This document shows positions 31,212 to 41,002 of a stretch of DNA of 42,322 bases, one piece after another (the stretch's first letter is position 1; the number at the start of each line of letters is the position of its first letter). Source of the stretch: Myxococcales bacterium (GTDB lineage Bacteria > UBA10199 > 2-02-FULL-44-16 > JAAZCA01); contig JAAZCA010000020.1 of NCBI GenBank assembly GCA_012513515.1, positions 1-42,322 on the forward strand, in the 5' to 3' direction. The translations under genes and the position numbers were made by a program. The notes beneath the pieces are model-generated. The model was not told where the DNA came from and searched no databases. It worked only from the letters and a program-made list of their open reading frames with translations.

Positions 31212-32870
31212 TTACTGGGTTCTTATCATAACTGCGAAGGTTCCATTGCTGTTTCCCTGTATCTGCAACTCTGAAGGGAAGTCGCTAAGTTCGTAGAACT
31301 TCATGGCAGAGGCATCCATCGTCACCGTGTGATATCCGAAGTACGGGTTGAGGTTTATTCCCTCGAGCATGGTCCCTCGGTTATCCTGGGCATCGCACAT
31401 CAGGCAAACCCCTTCGAAATTTCCAGTCCGTGAATTTCTAACGCGTTCCCTGTAGGTGTACCTGCTATCCCTGCTTATCCCTCTGTCTGTCATCCCAAGC
31501 GCGATAGTCCATCGCGCCATCATCTCTGAAAATGTGTCCATCTCGGCCGGGCCGTTGAAGGCGGTTTCCAGATTCGCCACGCCCCTGGAGCTCGTCTTTG
31601 TAAGTCTGCCCAGGAAGGCGTCCCCGTCTGAGGCCTGTTCATACAGGTAGCGAACGAAGAGGTATGCGGCGCCGCGCTCCATCAGGTTTGGCGATCCCTG
31701 CGTAACCACGCCGTATGACGAAGGGCTGCTGAGAAACATCGCATAGCGCGAGGGGTTCTCGACTCCGTAGCCGAAGTAGTCTTCCATGAAGTGGGACATC
31801 CCCTCATTCAGCCAGTTTTCCTCGGCCGTGCCGCCAGCGACCATGACATGCTGATTGTAGCTTATCGCATGCTGGAACTCGTGGGGAAGAACCGCCGGAA
31901 GAAGGTTGCTCATGGCGAATGACTTGGATATCGAAACTCCGTATTTGCCGCTCGGATCGGGCACCATCGTGTAGATTACCTCTCTCTCGTTGGAAACCTG
32001 ATTGGAGGAGCTGCGCGCGTAAAGGTCGCCGGCGAAGAAGTAACCGGTGATGATTCCGCCGCCGAGAGCCCCAAGCCTGTTGACCTGGGCGGTCATTAGA
32101 ACGTGAAGTTTTCCGTCTCCATCGACGTCGGAGGAATCTCCGAGGAGATCCTGTTCCTCCCCTGCTATCCTGTCGAAGTTTTCACAGAGCTCATCGATAT
32201 CCGCATCCGAGAGATCATCTTCGGAGACATCTTCGTCGACGAAGAAAATCACGTTTGAACCGACGCACCTAGCCTCCGCTACAACTTCAACATACGATCC
32301 GGTGGAGGTCAGGCTCGAAAGCACCCTGAAGCTCTCCTTGTCGCCGAACGAAGCCGTCTTGAATGAAAGTGACTTGGCGCCAATCGTCTCGTTTGGATCG
32401 GATATCTTTTCCTCAAAGCCGTCCAATGCCGATTCCGAAGCCCTGAGCCACGAACTGAAAATCTCATCCACTCCATAGACCTCGTCCATATCCGGTTCGG
32501 ATTCGGATTCCACCATCATCCCCTTGGCAAGCCCTCCCACTTCAGGAAGAACTTCGCTCGAGCTCGTCAATTGGACGCTGCTGCCATATCCGCCATAGTC
32601 ATAAGACCCGATGCTGAGTATGAACTGAGCCTCCTCATCGACGCCCTCGAAATCGAGCGAAAAGAGATCGCCGGATTCGATATTGACAGCTATTATGTCG
32701 CCGACTCCCATATCGGAGGGATCACTTCTTATCTCGCTTATCCCGGTTCCCCCGCCGTTCCCGCTGCTTAGCTCCGAGGAATAATCGGAACCAGACCCAC
32801 AACCGGTAAGAACCGCCAACCCCGCCGCCGCCACCACCGAAGCCACCTTCCATCTCAGCTTTTTTCCCAT
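31212..32870 (-). CDS. M30-like zinc metalloprotease lipoprotein
   Basis: The start is at the ATG at 32,870, after GGAG with a good spacer; an upstream frame start has no such support. The 552-residue lipoprotein (lipobox LTGC, Cys24) has a Gly/Ser-rich stalk and a catalytic domain with the zinc motif HEFQH (330-334), followed about 20 residues later by LNEGMSH, the third-ligand region of M30 (hyicolysin-type) peptidases. A DVDGDG calcium-like loop lies at about 255-260. It probably degrades or processes extracellular proteins at the cell surface. The terminator at 31,163-31,189 and the large upstream gap make it a single-gene unit. Confidence 0.82.
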   Translation of the reverse strand: MGKKLRWKVASVVAAAGLAVLTGCGSGSDYSSELSSGNGGGTGISEIRSDPSDMGVGDIIAVNIESGDLFSLDFEGVDEEAQFILSIGSYDYGGYGSSVQLTSSSEVLPEVGGLAKGMMVESESEPDMDEVYGVDEIFSSWLRASESALDGFEEKISDPNETIGAKSLSFKTASFGDKESFRVLSSLTSTGSYVEVVAEARCVGSNVIFFVDEDVSEDDLSDADIDELCENFDRIAGEEQDLLGDSSDVDGDGKLHVLMTAQVNRLGALGGGIITGYFFAGDLYARSSSNQVSNEREVIYTMVPDPSGKYGVSISKSFAMSNLLPAVLPHEFQHAISYNQHVMVAGGTAEENWLNEGMSHFMEDYFGYGVENPSRYAMFLSSPSSYGVVTQGSPNLMERGAAYLFVRYLYEQASDGDAFLGRLTKTSSRGVANLETAFNGPAEMDTFSEMMARWTIALGMTDRGISRDSRYTYRERVRNSRTGNFEGVCLMCDAQDNRGTMLEGINLNPYFGYHTVTMDASAMKFYELSDFPSELQIQGNSNGTFAVMIRTQ

Positions 32871-33224
32871 GGCGTGCTCCTTTTTTTCCCAACCCACAAC
32901 GGGAAAGAGCAAGGAGCGTGCCACTAAATTAAAAAACTAATTTTTTAAAAATACCCTTATATTACAATATATTAGAACTGAAGTACGGAATCGCAACCAC
33001 ATTACAGAAGGGTTATATTTAACCCATTTATCAAAAAGGCTGTCGATTGAACGGCAAAGATCAAATTATCTAATTGAAAAACAAAGGTAATATCGAATAG
33101 TCATTTTTTTGACCTATCTATCAATTTTACCCAATACTCATTTGAAAGCGCCTGTACTAGTGATAACAGCGAAATTAAGGGACCTTAAGGGCCGCCTTCT
33201 ATCTATTATCAGGGGTGCTGCAGA
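32871..33224. other. AT-rich divergent intergenic region, no gene
   Basis: 354 bases between the divergent metalloprotease and radical SAM genes. It is unusually AT-rich for the window and should hold both promoters. A small inverted repeat GGGTTA-TATT-TAACCC (33,010-33,025) could be an operator. TTGAAA with TAACAG 16 bases later, upstream of the radical SAM gene, is a weak promoter candidate. No coding or RNA signal was seen. Confidence 0.4.
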
Positions 33225-34151
33225 ATGGAACGCTACAACAGGCTAAACCCATGGCTGATGAAAAAATTCGGGTGCCGCGTCTACAAGGTCGCGCTCAAGA
33301 GCGGATTCGGATGCCCGAATAGGGACGGAAGCAAGGGAAATGACGGATGTATATTCTGCAATATGGAATCCTACAGGCCCGCGTCATCGATAGGAAAACC
33401 GGAGCTCCAATCCAGCATCTCTGAGCAGCTGGCTGAAGGGATCTCATATATGAGAAGGAGGCACGGAAACGCCAAAGGGATATCCTACTTCCAAAGCGCC
33501 TCCAACACCTACGGCGCGCCGGAGGATCTCCGCAGGATGCTTCGCGCCGCAATAGACCATCCGGATATCGTCGGGGCCGCAATATCGACTAGGCCGGACT
33601 GCATCTCCAAAGATCACCTCAAGGTCCTCAGGGAAATAAGCGAAAAAAAGTTTATCTGGGTTGAACTCGGATTGCAGTCCTCGCACGACTCCACGCTTGA
33701 AAAAATTCGCAGGGGCCACTCGGTCGCCGATTTTGCGTCCGCATGCGAGTCGCTCTCCGAAATCGGAATCCCGGTCTGCGCGCACGCGATACTCGGCCTA
33801 CCCGGCGAAGATATCGGCATGATGAAAAAAACAGCTGAGTTTCTCAATGGAAAGTGCTGGGGGGTGAAGATTCACAACCTTCACGTCTTAAGAGATACTG
33901 CGCTTGAAAAAATGCATCGGGATGGGGACGTTTATATCCCAAGCCTTCGCGAATACGCAGACTGGGTCGTAGACTTTCTGGAACTCATCGACCCGGAGAT
34001 GATAGTCCACAGGGTAAACGGACACAGCCCGAGGGAAATAACGGTGGCGCCTAGTTGGTCGGTGAACAAACTCGCCATCTTCAACGAAGTGGAAAAAAGG
34101 CTCTTAGAAAGGGATTCCTATCAAGGCAGGTTGTTCGGCACACGCAGATAG
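33225..34151 (+). CDS. YhcC-type radical SAM protein
   Basis: A 308-residue protein matching the TIGR01212/YhcC family. It begins RYNRLNPWLMKKFGCRV and has the radical SAM cysteines in an extended spacing (Cys30, Cys42, Cys45: CPNRDGSKGNDGCIFC). The family's substrate is not settled. HAILGLPGE and the C-terminal HRVNGHSP are family features. It sits alone on the plus strand; its stop almost touches that of the convergent TPR gene. Confidence 0.88.
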   Translation: MERYNRLNPWLMKKFGCRVYKVALKSGFGCPNRDGSKGNDGCIFCNMESYRPASSIGKPELQSSISEQLAEGISYMRRRHGNAKGISYFQSASNTYGAPEDLRRMLRAAIDHPDIVGAAISTRPDCISKDHLKVLREISEKKFIWVELGLQSSHDSTLEKIRRGHSVADFASACESLSEIGIPVCAHAILGLPGEDIGMMKKTAEFLNGKCWGVKIHNLHVLRDTALEKMHRDGDVYIPSLREYADWVVDFLELIDPEMIVHRVNGHSPREITVAPSWSVNKLAIFNEVEKRLLERDSYQGRLFGTRR

Positions 34152-34154
34152 AAC

Positions 34155-35258
34155 CTACATCCCGCCGCCGAGTCCGCGAGCCCTCTTCAAGGCATCTTCT
34201 ATCTTCGGGCTCAGCGCATGCGCGGCATTGTATTCGATAAGCGCCTTCTTTTTATCGTTTTTTCGTTCATACATGCGCCCCAGCCAGTAGTGGGCCGAGG
34301 CACGCCAGTATTTGCTCTTCTCCGCGGCGATGAAGTCGCGCAGCTCCCGTTCACCCTCAGCTGAGATCTTATCGTCGCCGGAAATTACCATCGTCGCACC
34401 CAGAAAATATTTATATTTTATGATGCGCGGATCTATCTTGCCCATCTCGGAAAACTGCGCAATCGCATCGTCATATTTTCTCATGGCTACGTAGACCTTG
34501 CCGAGGAATCTTCTCAGGACGATATTTTCCGGGTATCTTTCCACGAACGACTTAAATATCATCGAGGCATTCGAATAATCCTTCTCCTCCATGTACATCA
34601 TCCCGAGGTTTATCCCGGCCATCTCCTTTGTAAATCGGCCTCTTTCCGCGACCTCCTTGACGATGGCAATCCCCTCCGCCCTTCTATCCGGGAACATCTT
34701 TAAAAACCACAGGTCCTTGGTGAAAACGGAACGCCAGTACACGTACATCCCCAGACCGAAGTCGGCATCGATAAAAGATGGGTCGAGCTGTTTGGCATGC
34801 TTGAAAAGCTGCCTGGATTTATTTCCGGCGACGTATGCATCCCACCACCCCCCCTTGCGGGCCTTCAAAAAACCATCGAGCCCGAATAAAGCGCCCGATA
34901 TGAAGAGCTCCCACGGCGTCGGCTGATATTTCTGCAAAACGATCCCGGCCCTGCGACGCCCCTCTTCGCTCGCGCGCGAAAATTCCTTTTCCAGACTCAG
35001 GTCCTCGTTTTCCAGCATCCTGACCTCATACACGGCCATCTCGCCGAAAGACCCGGATGGGGAATCCGGAAAATCTTTTTTGACGGCCTTGAAGAGCTTC
35101 AAGGCCTCGTCATATCTTCTGTGGAGTATCAGATCCTGCCCCTCGATCAGACGCGACTGCTCATCCCCCTTGGCCGCCTCCTTACCGAATGAAAAGGAGT
35201 GCAAACCGACGATCAGCGATAAAACCAGAAGCAAGGCATAGGCATTTTTTTTCTTCAA
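34155..35258 (-). CDS. Exported TPR-repeat protein
   Basis: The start is a TTG at 35,258, six bases after GGAG and directly before a signal peptide (LKKKNAYALLLVLSLIVG); the frame reaches 35,411 without support. The 367-residue product has a run of TPR-like helical repeats from about residue 40 to the end, including EGAALGYY-like WA/Y patterns (for example AIAQFSEMGKIDPR, and KKALIEYNAAHALSP near the C-terminus). It probably acts as a periplasmic scaffold. Partners are unknown; the flanking genes are not functionally related. Confidence 0.78.
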   Translation of the reverse strand: MKKKNAYALLLVLSLIVGLHSFSFGKEAAKGDEQSRLIEGQDLILHRRYDEALKLFKAVKKDFPDSPSGSFGEMAVYEVRMLENEDLSLEKEFSRASEEGRRRAGIVLQKYQPTPWELFISGALFGLDGFLKARKGGWWDAYVAGNKSRQLFKHAKQLDPSFIDADFGLGMYVYWRSVFTKDLWFLKMFPDRRAEGIAIVKEVAERGRFTKEMAGINLGMMYMEEKDYSNASMIFKSFVERYPENIVLRRFLGKVYVAMRKYDDAIAQFSEMGKIDPRIIKYKYFLGATMVISGDDKISAEGERELRDFIAAEKSKYWRASAHYWLGRMYERKNDKKKALIEYNAAHALSPKIEDALKRARGLGGGM

Positions 35259-35458
35259 GCGGATCTCCTCGGAAAAGCAGGACGTACCGCTACTTTTTCC
35301 GCATGGATTTGTAAATAGACGGCAACATAGGGAAATAGGGGGTGAGCGGATCGTAAAATCCGATCGTAATCCTTTGACAGATCGTCGGACGCGGCGTATA
35401 ATCCCGCTCAAATAATCATTATTTCTAAATAGTTAGCCAACTTTTGGGATGCCTCCAG

Positions 35459-37903
35459 ATGAGAAGAAGCGCCGAAGCACAAAGCACGAATTTCAAGAGG
35501 GACATACTGGCCACAGTTTTTATCGCCTGCGGTGTATTTCTATCCATATGCCTGCTGTCATACAACCCGACCGATCCGGCCCTAAACGCCGCCTCCAACC
35601 TGGAAGGCGTGGGCAATCTGGGGGGAATCGTAGGGGCGTACCTATCGGACATACTCTTCACCGTGTTCGGAATAAGCGCTTACTTGGCTGCGGCGCTCTG
35701 CTTCCTGATGGCGGGACTTCAGATAACAGGGGTCTCCCCAAATCTGCGCATCAGAGGAATTCTCGCCTACCTAGGCGCGGTAGTTTTCGCGTCCACGTTG
35801 ATACACCTCCAGTTCAACACGGTGGAGATTCGAGGCCACAGCATCCCCGGCGGAGGGATAATTGGCGGGCTTATCGGCGGAATACTCGTCAAGTTCATGA
35901 ACCGCCCCGGGGCCTACATCATATCGATAGCCTCCTTCGTTCTATGTTTCATGATCGCGACCAAACTTTCTATATTCACGATAGCGAAGGGGGCGAGATA
36001 TCTCTTTACGGTGGGGATTGTAAAAGCGGTCAGATTCAGCATAGCTGCAGCGATTTCCATCGGAACGCTGTCAGGCAAAATCGCGACCAGGGCATGGATA
36101 TTTCTAAGAGCGCAGTTCAAATCCATTTTCTCCGGAGGCTCCAAAGAGAAAAGGAAAGATCCTGAGATACATATAAGCGAAATAGCCAAAAAGGAAGAGA
36201 AGCTCTCTTCGTCAAAAAAATCCGGCGATATCGTGACCCTCGCTCCTATTCGAGCTTCCGCATTATCATCCGTACAGGCAGATCCGGCCTCTCCTTCGAG
36301 TAAAGCAACGACGCCTGAGACAGCGCACCAGCAATCCCCAGCGACTGAACCCAGAATACTTCAGCGCGCAGACACAAAAATAAAGAGGGCTTCGGAGGAA
36401 CAGCTCAAGTTCCGCAAGATGGATTTTTCAGGATACGAGCCGCCGCCGGTTTCACTTCTCGACGCGGAGGAAAGAAAGAAGATCGATGTCGATGAGGAGA
36501 GCCTCAAAAAGAATTCTCTGCTGCTCGAAAGAAAACTCAAGGACTTCGATGTCGAGGGACGCGTCATCGCGATACATCCAGGGCCCGTCATCACGATGTA
36601 TGAATTCGAGCCGGCGGCTGGCACCAAGCTAAACAAGATAGTCAATTTGCAGGATGACCTCTCGCTCGCACTGTCCGGCAGGAGCGTGCGAATAATTCCA
36701 CACCTCCCCGGCAAGGCGGCCGTGGGAATAGAGGTGCCAAACGGCGAGAGAGAGATCGTCTGGCTGCGCGATATAATATCATCGAGCCAGTTCGCAAAAA
36801 TACAGACGAAGCTCCCGCTCGTTCTCGGCTCCAGCACAGCCGGGCACCCTACGATAGTCGATCTCACAAAGATGCCGCATCTGCTAATCGCCGGAGCGAC
36901 TGGCTCCGGAAAGAGCGTGGCGATAAACACTATCATCGTGAGCGTGCTTTATCGCTCTTCGCCGGACGATGTGAAGTTCATAATGGTCGATCCCAAAATG
37001 CTGGAGCTCTCCGTCTACGACGGAATTCCGCATCTCCTTTTGCCTGTCGTCACAAAGCCGAAGCCGGCCGTGCAGGCGATGCGCTGGGCGATCAGGGAGA
37101 TGGAGCGGCGCTACAGGCTGATGGCTGACACAGGAACGCGAAATATACTCGGCTACAACGAAAAGATCCTCAAGGGGCAGATCGACCTCGTCACACAGGA
37201 GAAAGCTGCGGAGATGATCGAAGCCGACAAAGAGGCCGTGGCTCACACAGGAAAGCTCCCCTACATAGTCATAGTCATCGACGAGCTGGCCGACCTCATG
37301 ATGACCTCCACGCAGGACATGGAAGACGCGATAACGAGGCTCGCACAGATGGCGCGAGCCGCCGGAATACATCTCATACTCGCCACGCAAAGACCCAGCG
37401 TCGACGTCATAACTGGGCTGATCAAGGCTAACTTCCCGGCTCGAATCGCGTTCAAGGTGACATCACGCCATGATTCGAGGACCATCCTCGACGGCATCGG
37501 AGCCGAGACCCTCCTCGGAATGGGAGATATGTTATTCATGACACCTCAGGGCGGCAACCTGATCCGCATCCACGGTTCCTACGTCACCGACTCCGACATC
37601 ACGCGCGTCGTCGGTCATGTAAAATCTCAGGGCGAACCCATCTATGACGAGACGATCCTGAAGGAGCCCGAACTCCCGCCGGATGCCGACGAATTCGCGG
37701 AGGATAACGACGAGCTCTACGACAAGGCGCTTAGCATCGTAAACGAAACGCGGCAGGCGTCGATATCCATGGTTCAGAGAAGGCTTCGCATAGGCTACAA
37801 TCGCGCCGCCCGCATGATCGAGAGAATGGAAGCCGAAGGGGTCGTCGGCCCCGCAGATGGTAGCAAACCGCGCCAGGTTCTCAGCGGAAACATCGAAGGT
37901 TAA
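35459..37903 (+). CDS. ftsK: FtsK/SpoIIIE DNA translocase
   Basis: The start is taken at ATG 35,459; a TTG at 35,444 is the alternative. The 814-residue protein has four N-terminal membrane helices (within about 20-200), a charged linker, and the RecA-like motor. The motor has Walker [10 protein letters not shown] (about 478-485) and Walker [13 protein letters not shown] (about 604). A C-terminal winged-helix gamma domain ([20 protein letters not shown]) reads polar KOPS-like sequences. It pumps chromosome DNA and helps division and dimer resolution. LolA follows after 3 bases, so the two are one unit. Confidence 0.95.
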   Translation: MRRSAEAQSTNFKRDILATVFIACGVFLSICLLSYNPTDPALNAASNLEGVGNLGGIVGAYLSDILFTVFGISAYLAAALCFLMAGLQITGVSPNLRIRGILAYLGAVVFASTLIHLQFNTVEIRGHSIPGGGIIGGLIGGILVKFMNRPGAYIISIASFVLCFMIATKLSIFTIAKGARYLFTVGIVKAVRFSIAAAISIGTLSGKIATRAWIFLRAQFKSIFSGGSKEKRKDPEIHISEIAKKEEKLSSSKKSGDIVTLAPIRASALSSVQADPASPSSKATTPETAHQQSPATEPRILQRADTKIKRASEEQLKFRKMDFSGYEPPPVSLLDAEERKKIDVDEESLKKNSLLLERKLKDFDVEGRVIAIHPGPVITMYEFEPAAGTKLNKIVNLQDDLSLALSGRSVRIIPHLPGKAAVGIEVPNGEREIVWLRDIISSSQFAKIQTKLPLVLGSSTAGHPTIVDLTKMPHLLIAGATGSGKSVAINTIIVSVLYRSSPDDVKFIMVDPKMLELSVYDGIPHLLLPVVTKPKPAVQAMRWAIREMERRYRLMADTGTRNILGYNEKILKGQIDLVTQEKAAEMIEADKEAVAHTGKLPYIVIVIDELADLMMTSTQDMEDAITRLAQMARAAGIHLILATQRPSVDVITGLIKANFPARIAFKVTSRHDSRTILDGIGAETLLGMGDMLFMTPQGGNLIRIHGSYVTDSDITRVVGHVKSQGEPIYDETILKEPELPPDADEFAEDNDELYDKALSIVNETRQASISMVQRRLRIGYNRAARMIERMEAEGVVGPADGSKPRQVLSGNIEG

Positions 37904-37906
37904 AAT

Positions 37907-38566
37907 ATGAAAAAAATTTTTTTTGCATCGGTGGCCGCGGCGCTCGCCGCAGTTTGGGTTCAGACATCCGTGGCCGCCGACCTTAAATCGGAAATATCCA
38001 AAATCGAATCGGCCAACGGTTCATGGAACGATATCAGCGCCGACTTCGAACAGAAGACCTTCATAGCCCTGCTTGGGAAAAGCGTCGCTAAGAAGGGCTT
38101 GATGCATCTCAAAAAAGGCGGCAAGTTCAGAATCGAATACAAGGGGGACGATCCCAAGGTCTACCTCTGCGATGGGAGCACGATCTGGATATTCGTCCCG
38201 GGAGACGCTTCGAGCCTGCAGACCTATGCGGTAGGCGACAAGAGCATTCCTAAGGAAGCCCTGTCATTTCTCTCCGGCTTCGGGGCAATAAGCAAAGAAT
38301 TTAAAGTCGACGAAAGCGCGTCATTCCCAAAGAAAAAGAATGGAGAGATCGCGCTGGCGCTGGAACCAAAAAAGAAGAGCGCGCACTACAGGTCACTGGA
38401 GGCTCTATTTTCCAAGGATGGAATAATCCGTGAGATGATAGTACACAACGAGTCAGGGAACAGAAGCCACTACATACTCGCATCGATAAAGATGAATCTG
38501 AATCCCCCCGACGACGACTTTACGCTCTCATCCGGCAAGGCCACTCCTGACACGCTTCCGCAATAA
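37907..38566 (+). CDS. lolA: Outer membrane lipoprotein carrier LolA
   Basis: A 219-residue periplasmic protein with a signal peptide (about 1-23, ending VAA) and the LolA pattern: FEQKTFIALLGKSVAKKG, then GKFRIEY and CDGSTIWIFVP. It shuttles lipoproteins from the inner to the outer membrane. Cotranscribed with ftsK, a familiar pairing. It fits the large number of lipoproteins in this window. Confidence 0.9.
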   Translation: MKKIFFASVAAALAAVWVQTSVAADLKSEISKIESANGSWNDISADFEQKTFIALLGKSVAKKGLMHLKKGGKFRIEYKGDDPKVYLCDGSTIWIFVPGDASSLQTYAVGDKSIPKEALSFLSGFGAISKEFKVDESASFPKKKNGEIALALEPKKKSAHYRSLEALFSKDGIIREMIVHNESGNRSHYILASIKMNLNPPDDDFTLSSGKATPDTLPQ

Positions 38567-38642
38567 CACCCCACTCTCTGGAGCCCCACTCCGACAGTTG
38601 CCATTCACTAGTTACGAGTCACCAGTTACGGATTTTCCGACC

Positions 38643-38685
38643 ATCGAACTATCGAACTATTGAACTATCGCACCATTGAACTATT
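38643..38685. repeat. Short tandem repeat of GAACTAT units
   Basis: Repeated units of the type ATCGAACT or ATTGAACT, with one degenerate copy (ATCGCACC). Located between lolA and the RNase P terminator. The preceding bases also carry CACTAGTTACGAGTCACCAGTTAC, so the whole stretch 38,590-38,685 looks like simple-repeat debris. Confidence 0.7.
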
Positions 38686-38686
38686 C

Positions 38687-38724
38687 AAAAAAAAGGCCCC
38701 GCCATTCTTTCGAATAGCGGGGCC
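38687..38724 (-). terminator. Intrinsic terminator of the RNase P RNA gene
   Basis: GGCCCCGC pairs with GCGGGGCC, continued inside by ATTC/GAAT, and is followed on the minus strand by eight U residues. It lies 16 bases beyond the RNase P RNA 3' end. Confidence 0.95.
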
Positions 38725-38740
38725 ATATGGCAACGAAGAT

Positions 38741-39177
38741 GTGCAGGATCTGTAAGCCGAGTTCTGTCAGGCGTGCGGCGTGTGTATGGCCGCAAACCCA
38801 ACGATCATTCATCTGGGATCGCCGTTGCCGGCGACCTCTAGCAACCTACCCGCCGGGTTAGCTTTTAGGCACGGCGCGGAACACGCCGCCGCAGATCATC
38901 TTTCGATGAGCGGCACCCGACTTATTTGGTCTTGCTCCCCAAGGGGTTTTCCATGCCGCCGACGTCGCCGCCGACGCGGTGAGCTCTTACCTCGCCTTTT
39001 CACCCTTGCCACCGGTTGCAAGCAACCGAGGCGGTCTGTTTTCTGTGGCACTGTCCGTTCCCGTCATCCTCGTAAAATGGCCGGGACCTGGGCGTTACCC
39101 AGCTTGGCTTCCTGTGGAGCTCGGACTTTCCTCCCTCGGCACGCAAGGCGCCGAGAGCGATCGTTCGATCCTGCACC
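38741..39177 (-). ncRNA. rnpB: RNase P RNA, bacterial class A
   Basis: On the minus strand the ends form helix P1 (GTGCAGGATC with GATCCTGCAC). Core signatures follow in order: GAGGAAAGTCCGAGCTCC (P4/CR-I), GGGTAACGCCCAGG, the AGTGCCACAGAAA...CAGACCGCC block, GGTGAAAAGGCGAGGTAAGAGC, GAGCAAGACCAAATA, and the 3' GACAGAACTCGGCTTACAG (P4 partner). Length about 437 bases is typical. It cleaves tRNA 5' leaders. The terminator at 38,687-38,724 follows. Confidence 0.96.
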
Positions 39178-39252
39178 ATCATTTCAAAGAACGTAATTTA
39201 TGAAAAACATCTCATTAAAAAAACGCCAGTCACGATTCACGGCAGTTAATGG

Positions 39253-39277
39253 ATCCCCGCCAAAACCATGCGGGGAT
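39253..39277. repeat. REP-like hairpin
   Basis: ATCCCCGC pairs with GCGGGGAT around a 9-base loop, followed by GACAA. Similar CCCCGC/GCGGGG hairpins are common dispersed repeats in bacterial genomes. Confidence 0.7.
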
Positions 39278-39292
39278 GACAACCTCACTCGC

Positions 39293-39323
39293 CGTCATTG
39301 CGAGCGTCAAGCGAAGCAATCCC
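39293..39323. repeat. Dispersed repeat of the CGTCATTGCGAG type
   Basis: CGTCATTGCGAGCGTCAAGC followed by GAAGCAATCCC matches a repeat family found in many genomes; only one copy is in this window. It sits beside the hairpin at 39,253 and the tandem array at 39,340. Confidence 0.6.
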
Positions 39324-39339
39324 GTTCCTACAGTTCATC

Positions 39340-39374
39340 TTAATCCTTAATCCTTAATTCTTAATTCTTAATCC
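39340..39374. repeat. Five tandem 7-bp repeats TTAATYC
   Basis: Five exact-length copies: TTAATCC, TTAATCC, TTAATTC, TTAATTC, TTAATCC. They lie just after the rnhA stop, in the non-coding gap 39,178-39,384, which otherwise shows only the two repeats listed before. Confidence 0.9.
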
Positions 39375-39384
39375 TTATTTCGCC

Positions 39385-39792
39385 CTAAACTATCTGTCCA
39401 TCAATAGCCAGATTTGCGAGCTTGTCCGCAGCCTTATTCCTCTCGCGCATCACATGATTTATATTGAACGAGCCAAACTCCTTCGAAAGTTTAATCGCCT
39501 CCTGAAAAAGCGGGCGCAGCCCTTCATTTTTCACCTTGTACTCGCCAAGTATCTGCCGAACCATCAGTTCGGAATCGCAAAAGACTGAGACGCGTTCTAA
39601 TTTTAAACGCAAAGCCTCTTTGAGGGAGAGCAGTAGCGCGTGATACTCGGCCTGGTTGTTGGTCATCTCTCCCAAATAGCGACAGACGCTGCCAAGCTCT
39701 TTCCCATCGCCATCTAATATGACGCCTCCGGCTCCTGCAGGCCCAGGGTTTCCACGCGCAGCGCCATCGGTAAAAATTCTGGCTTCAGACAT
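39385..39792 (-). CDS. rnhA: Ribonuclease HI
   Basis: A 135-residue protein with the RNase H carboxylates Asp9, Glu49, Asp73 and Asp123 in the family motifs (TDGAARGNPGPAG, TNNQAEY, CDSELMVRQ, NKAADKLANLA). It degrades RNA in RNA-DNA hybrids. Compact type lacking the basic handle. Its neighbour upstream encodes a 101-residue unknown protein. Confidence 0.93.
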   Translation of the reverse strand: MSEARIFTDGAARGNPGPAGAGGVILDGDGKELGSVCRYLGEMTNNQAEYHALLLSLKEALRLKLERVSVFCDSELMVRQILGEYKVKNEGLRPLFQEAIKLSKEFGSFNINHVMRERNKAADKLANLAIDGQIV

Positions 39793-39825
39793 AACCCACC
39801 ATGATGAAAGTTGTTAAGATTGGAA

Positions 39826-40131
39826 TCAGCCGCGGATAAAACCGAAAGCGTCGAGCAAGGCGCGTTCTTCTCTGGAGGAAAGCGCGGAGACTATCTTTCT
39901 CGCCTTCGGGGTTAGGCCGGCTTCCTTCAGCATCGATGAAACCGAGGTGTCGCGCTCCCCTTGTTCTTCGCGCGCAAGCGCCATCGCCAGTTCGCGCACA
40001 GCCTGCTTGGCATCGTCGACGGAGATGGAGCCCTTGAGATCTCTTTCCACGCAGGGAAAGCTCTCATTTTCAGCCAGAAACAAAAGAAGCTCAACTAGCG
40101 TCTCTTTCGGCAATGCGGTTATCTTTATCAT
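39826..40131 (-). CDS. Small protein of unknown function
   Basis: A 101-residue, mostly helical, acidic protein with no signal peptide and no motif I recognise. A strong ribosome site (GAGGGGG) precedes the ATG, which overlaps the preceding stop as ATGA. It is therefore coupled to the zinc-ribbon protein and may act with it. Confidence 0.7.
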   Translation of the reverse strand: MIKITALPKETLVELLLFLAENESFPCVERDLKGSISVDDAKQAVRELAMALAREEQGERDTSVSSMLKEAGLTPKARKIVSALSSREERALLDAFGFIRG

Positions 40132-40895
40132 TCCCCCTCCGGGAGCTTCTGTTCATCCGAGGAAACTGCACCCTCGACGTTTTCTTTTTCCAAGTATACC
40201 AAACGCTGGCAATTAGGACAAATCTTTAACTCACTTCTTCTCAGCATCTCGTTTAACATCTGCGGCGGAATTTTCCTTAAACATCCGCGGCAGGCGCCAT
40301 CCTCTATTTTCACGACGACATCGACATAGCGCTTGCCTACGAATTCGTATTTGCGCCTGATGTCCCTGTCTAGCATGGCGATGAGTTCTGGGCGCCTCTT
40401 CTCGCCATCGGCCATCTGCGCCTTTATTTCAGCGGTCTGGCTTTCCACTTCCTGCCGGGCCTTGTTGAAGGCTGCTTCCTTATCGGTGAACGCAGTTTTT
40501 AGTTGCTCACTTTTTTGCTTTAGCTGCTCTATTTTTTCCATCGCCTGAAGCACTCGGTCTTCACGTTCGCGATTTATCTTTTTCCCCTCGGAGATTTCCT
40601 TGATCGCGGCCTGATATTCCTTGTTCGTCTTTATCGCATAGAGCCTGGCTTCGCGCTCGCGAAGTTTGTCGGTAGACTCCGCGACATTCTGCTCGTCCTG
40701 CCTTTTCTGCGATTCGATTGAGGTAAGCTCTGAATCGACGGCCTCAAATTCTGCCTTGGCCTGGTTGTAGGCCTCTTCGATCTCTTTTATCTGTTCCGGA
40801 AATTGTTCTATCACGCGGCGAAATTTATGCAGGGTTGAATCTATGGACTGTAGTTCGCAAAGGACGGCTAGCTGCTCTTGATAGTCGATGGGCAT
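40128..40895 (-). CDS. Coiled-coil zinc-ribbon protein (DUF164/C4-type)
   Basis: A 255-residue protein with a long coiled coil (about 10-170, rich in Glu, Lys and Gln) and a C-terminal zinc ribbon with four cysteines (Cys202, Cys205, Cys226, Cys229: CRGC and CPNC). This is the layout of the DUF164/C4-type zinc ribbon family, whose role is not settled. The ribosome site CCGGAG lies 6 bases before the ATG. Confidence 0.88.
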   Translation of the reverse strand: MPIDYQEQLAVLCELQSIDSTLHKFRRVIEQFPEQIKEIEEAYNQAKAEFEAVDSELTSIESQKRQDEQNVAESTDKLREREARLYAIKTNKEYQAAIKEISEGKKINREREDRVLQAMEKIEQLKQKSEQLKTAFTDKEAAFNKARQEVESQTAEIKAQMADGEKRRPELIAMLDRDIRRKYEFVGKRYVDVVVKIEDGACRGCLRKIPPQMLNEMLRRSELKICPNCQRLVYLEKENVEGAVSSDEQKLPEGE

Positions 40896-41002
40896 CGAAA
40901 TCTCCGGAATGTCAAATAGTTAGCAAAATTGACCCCGCTCTTTACGTCTTCTAAAGGGGGATGTCAATGGGATTGGGGGCCCTCTAGCCACCTACAGCCG
41001 AC

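Noticed and set aside
35449-36165. Plus-strand frame of 238 codons in the ftsK 5' region
   Set aside because: It overlaps the start of ftsK in another frame, is Arg/His-rich and has no recognisable motif, while the ftsK frame is clearly real.
38780-39203. Open frames over the RNase P RNA region
   Set aside because: The region is a structured RNA with clear class A core signatures; the frames are chance.
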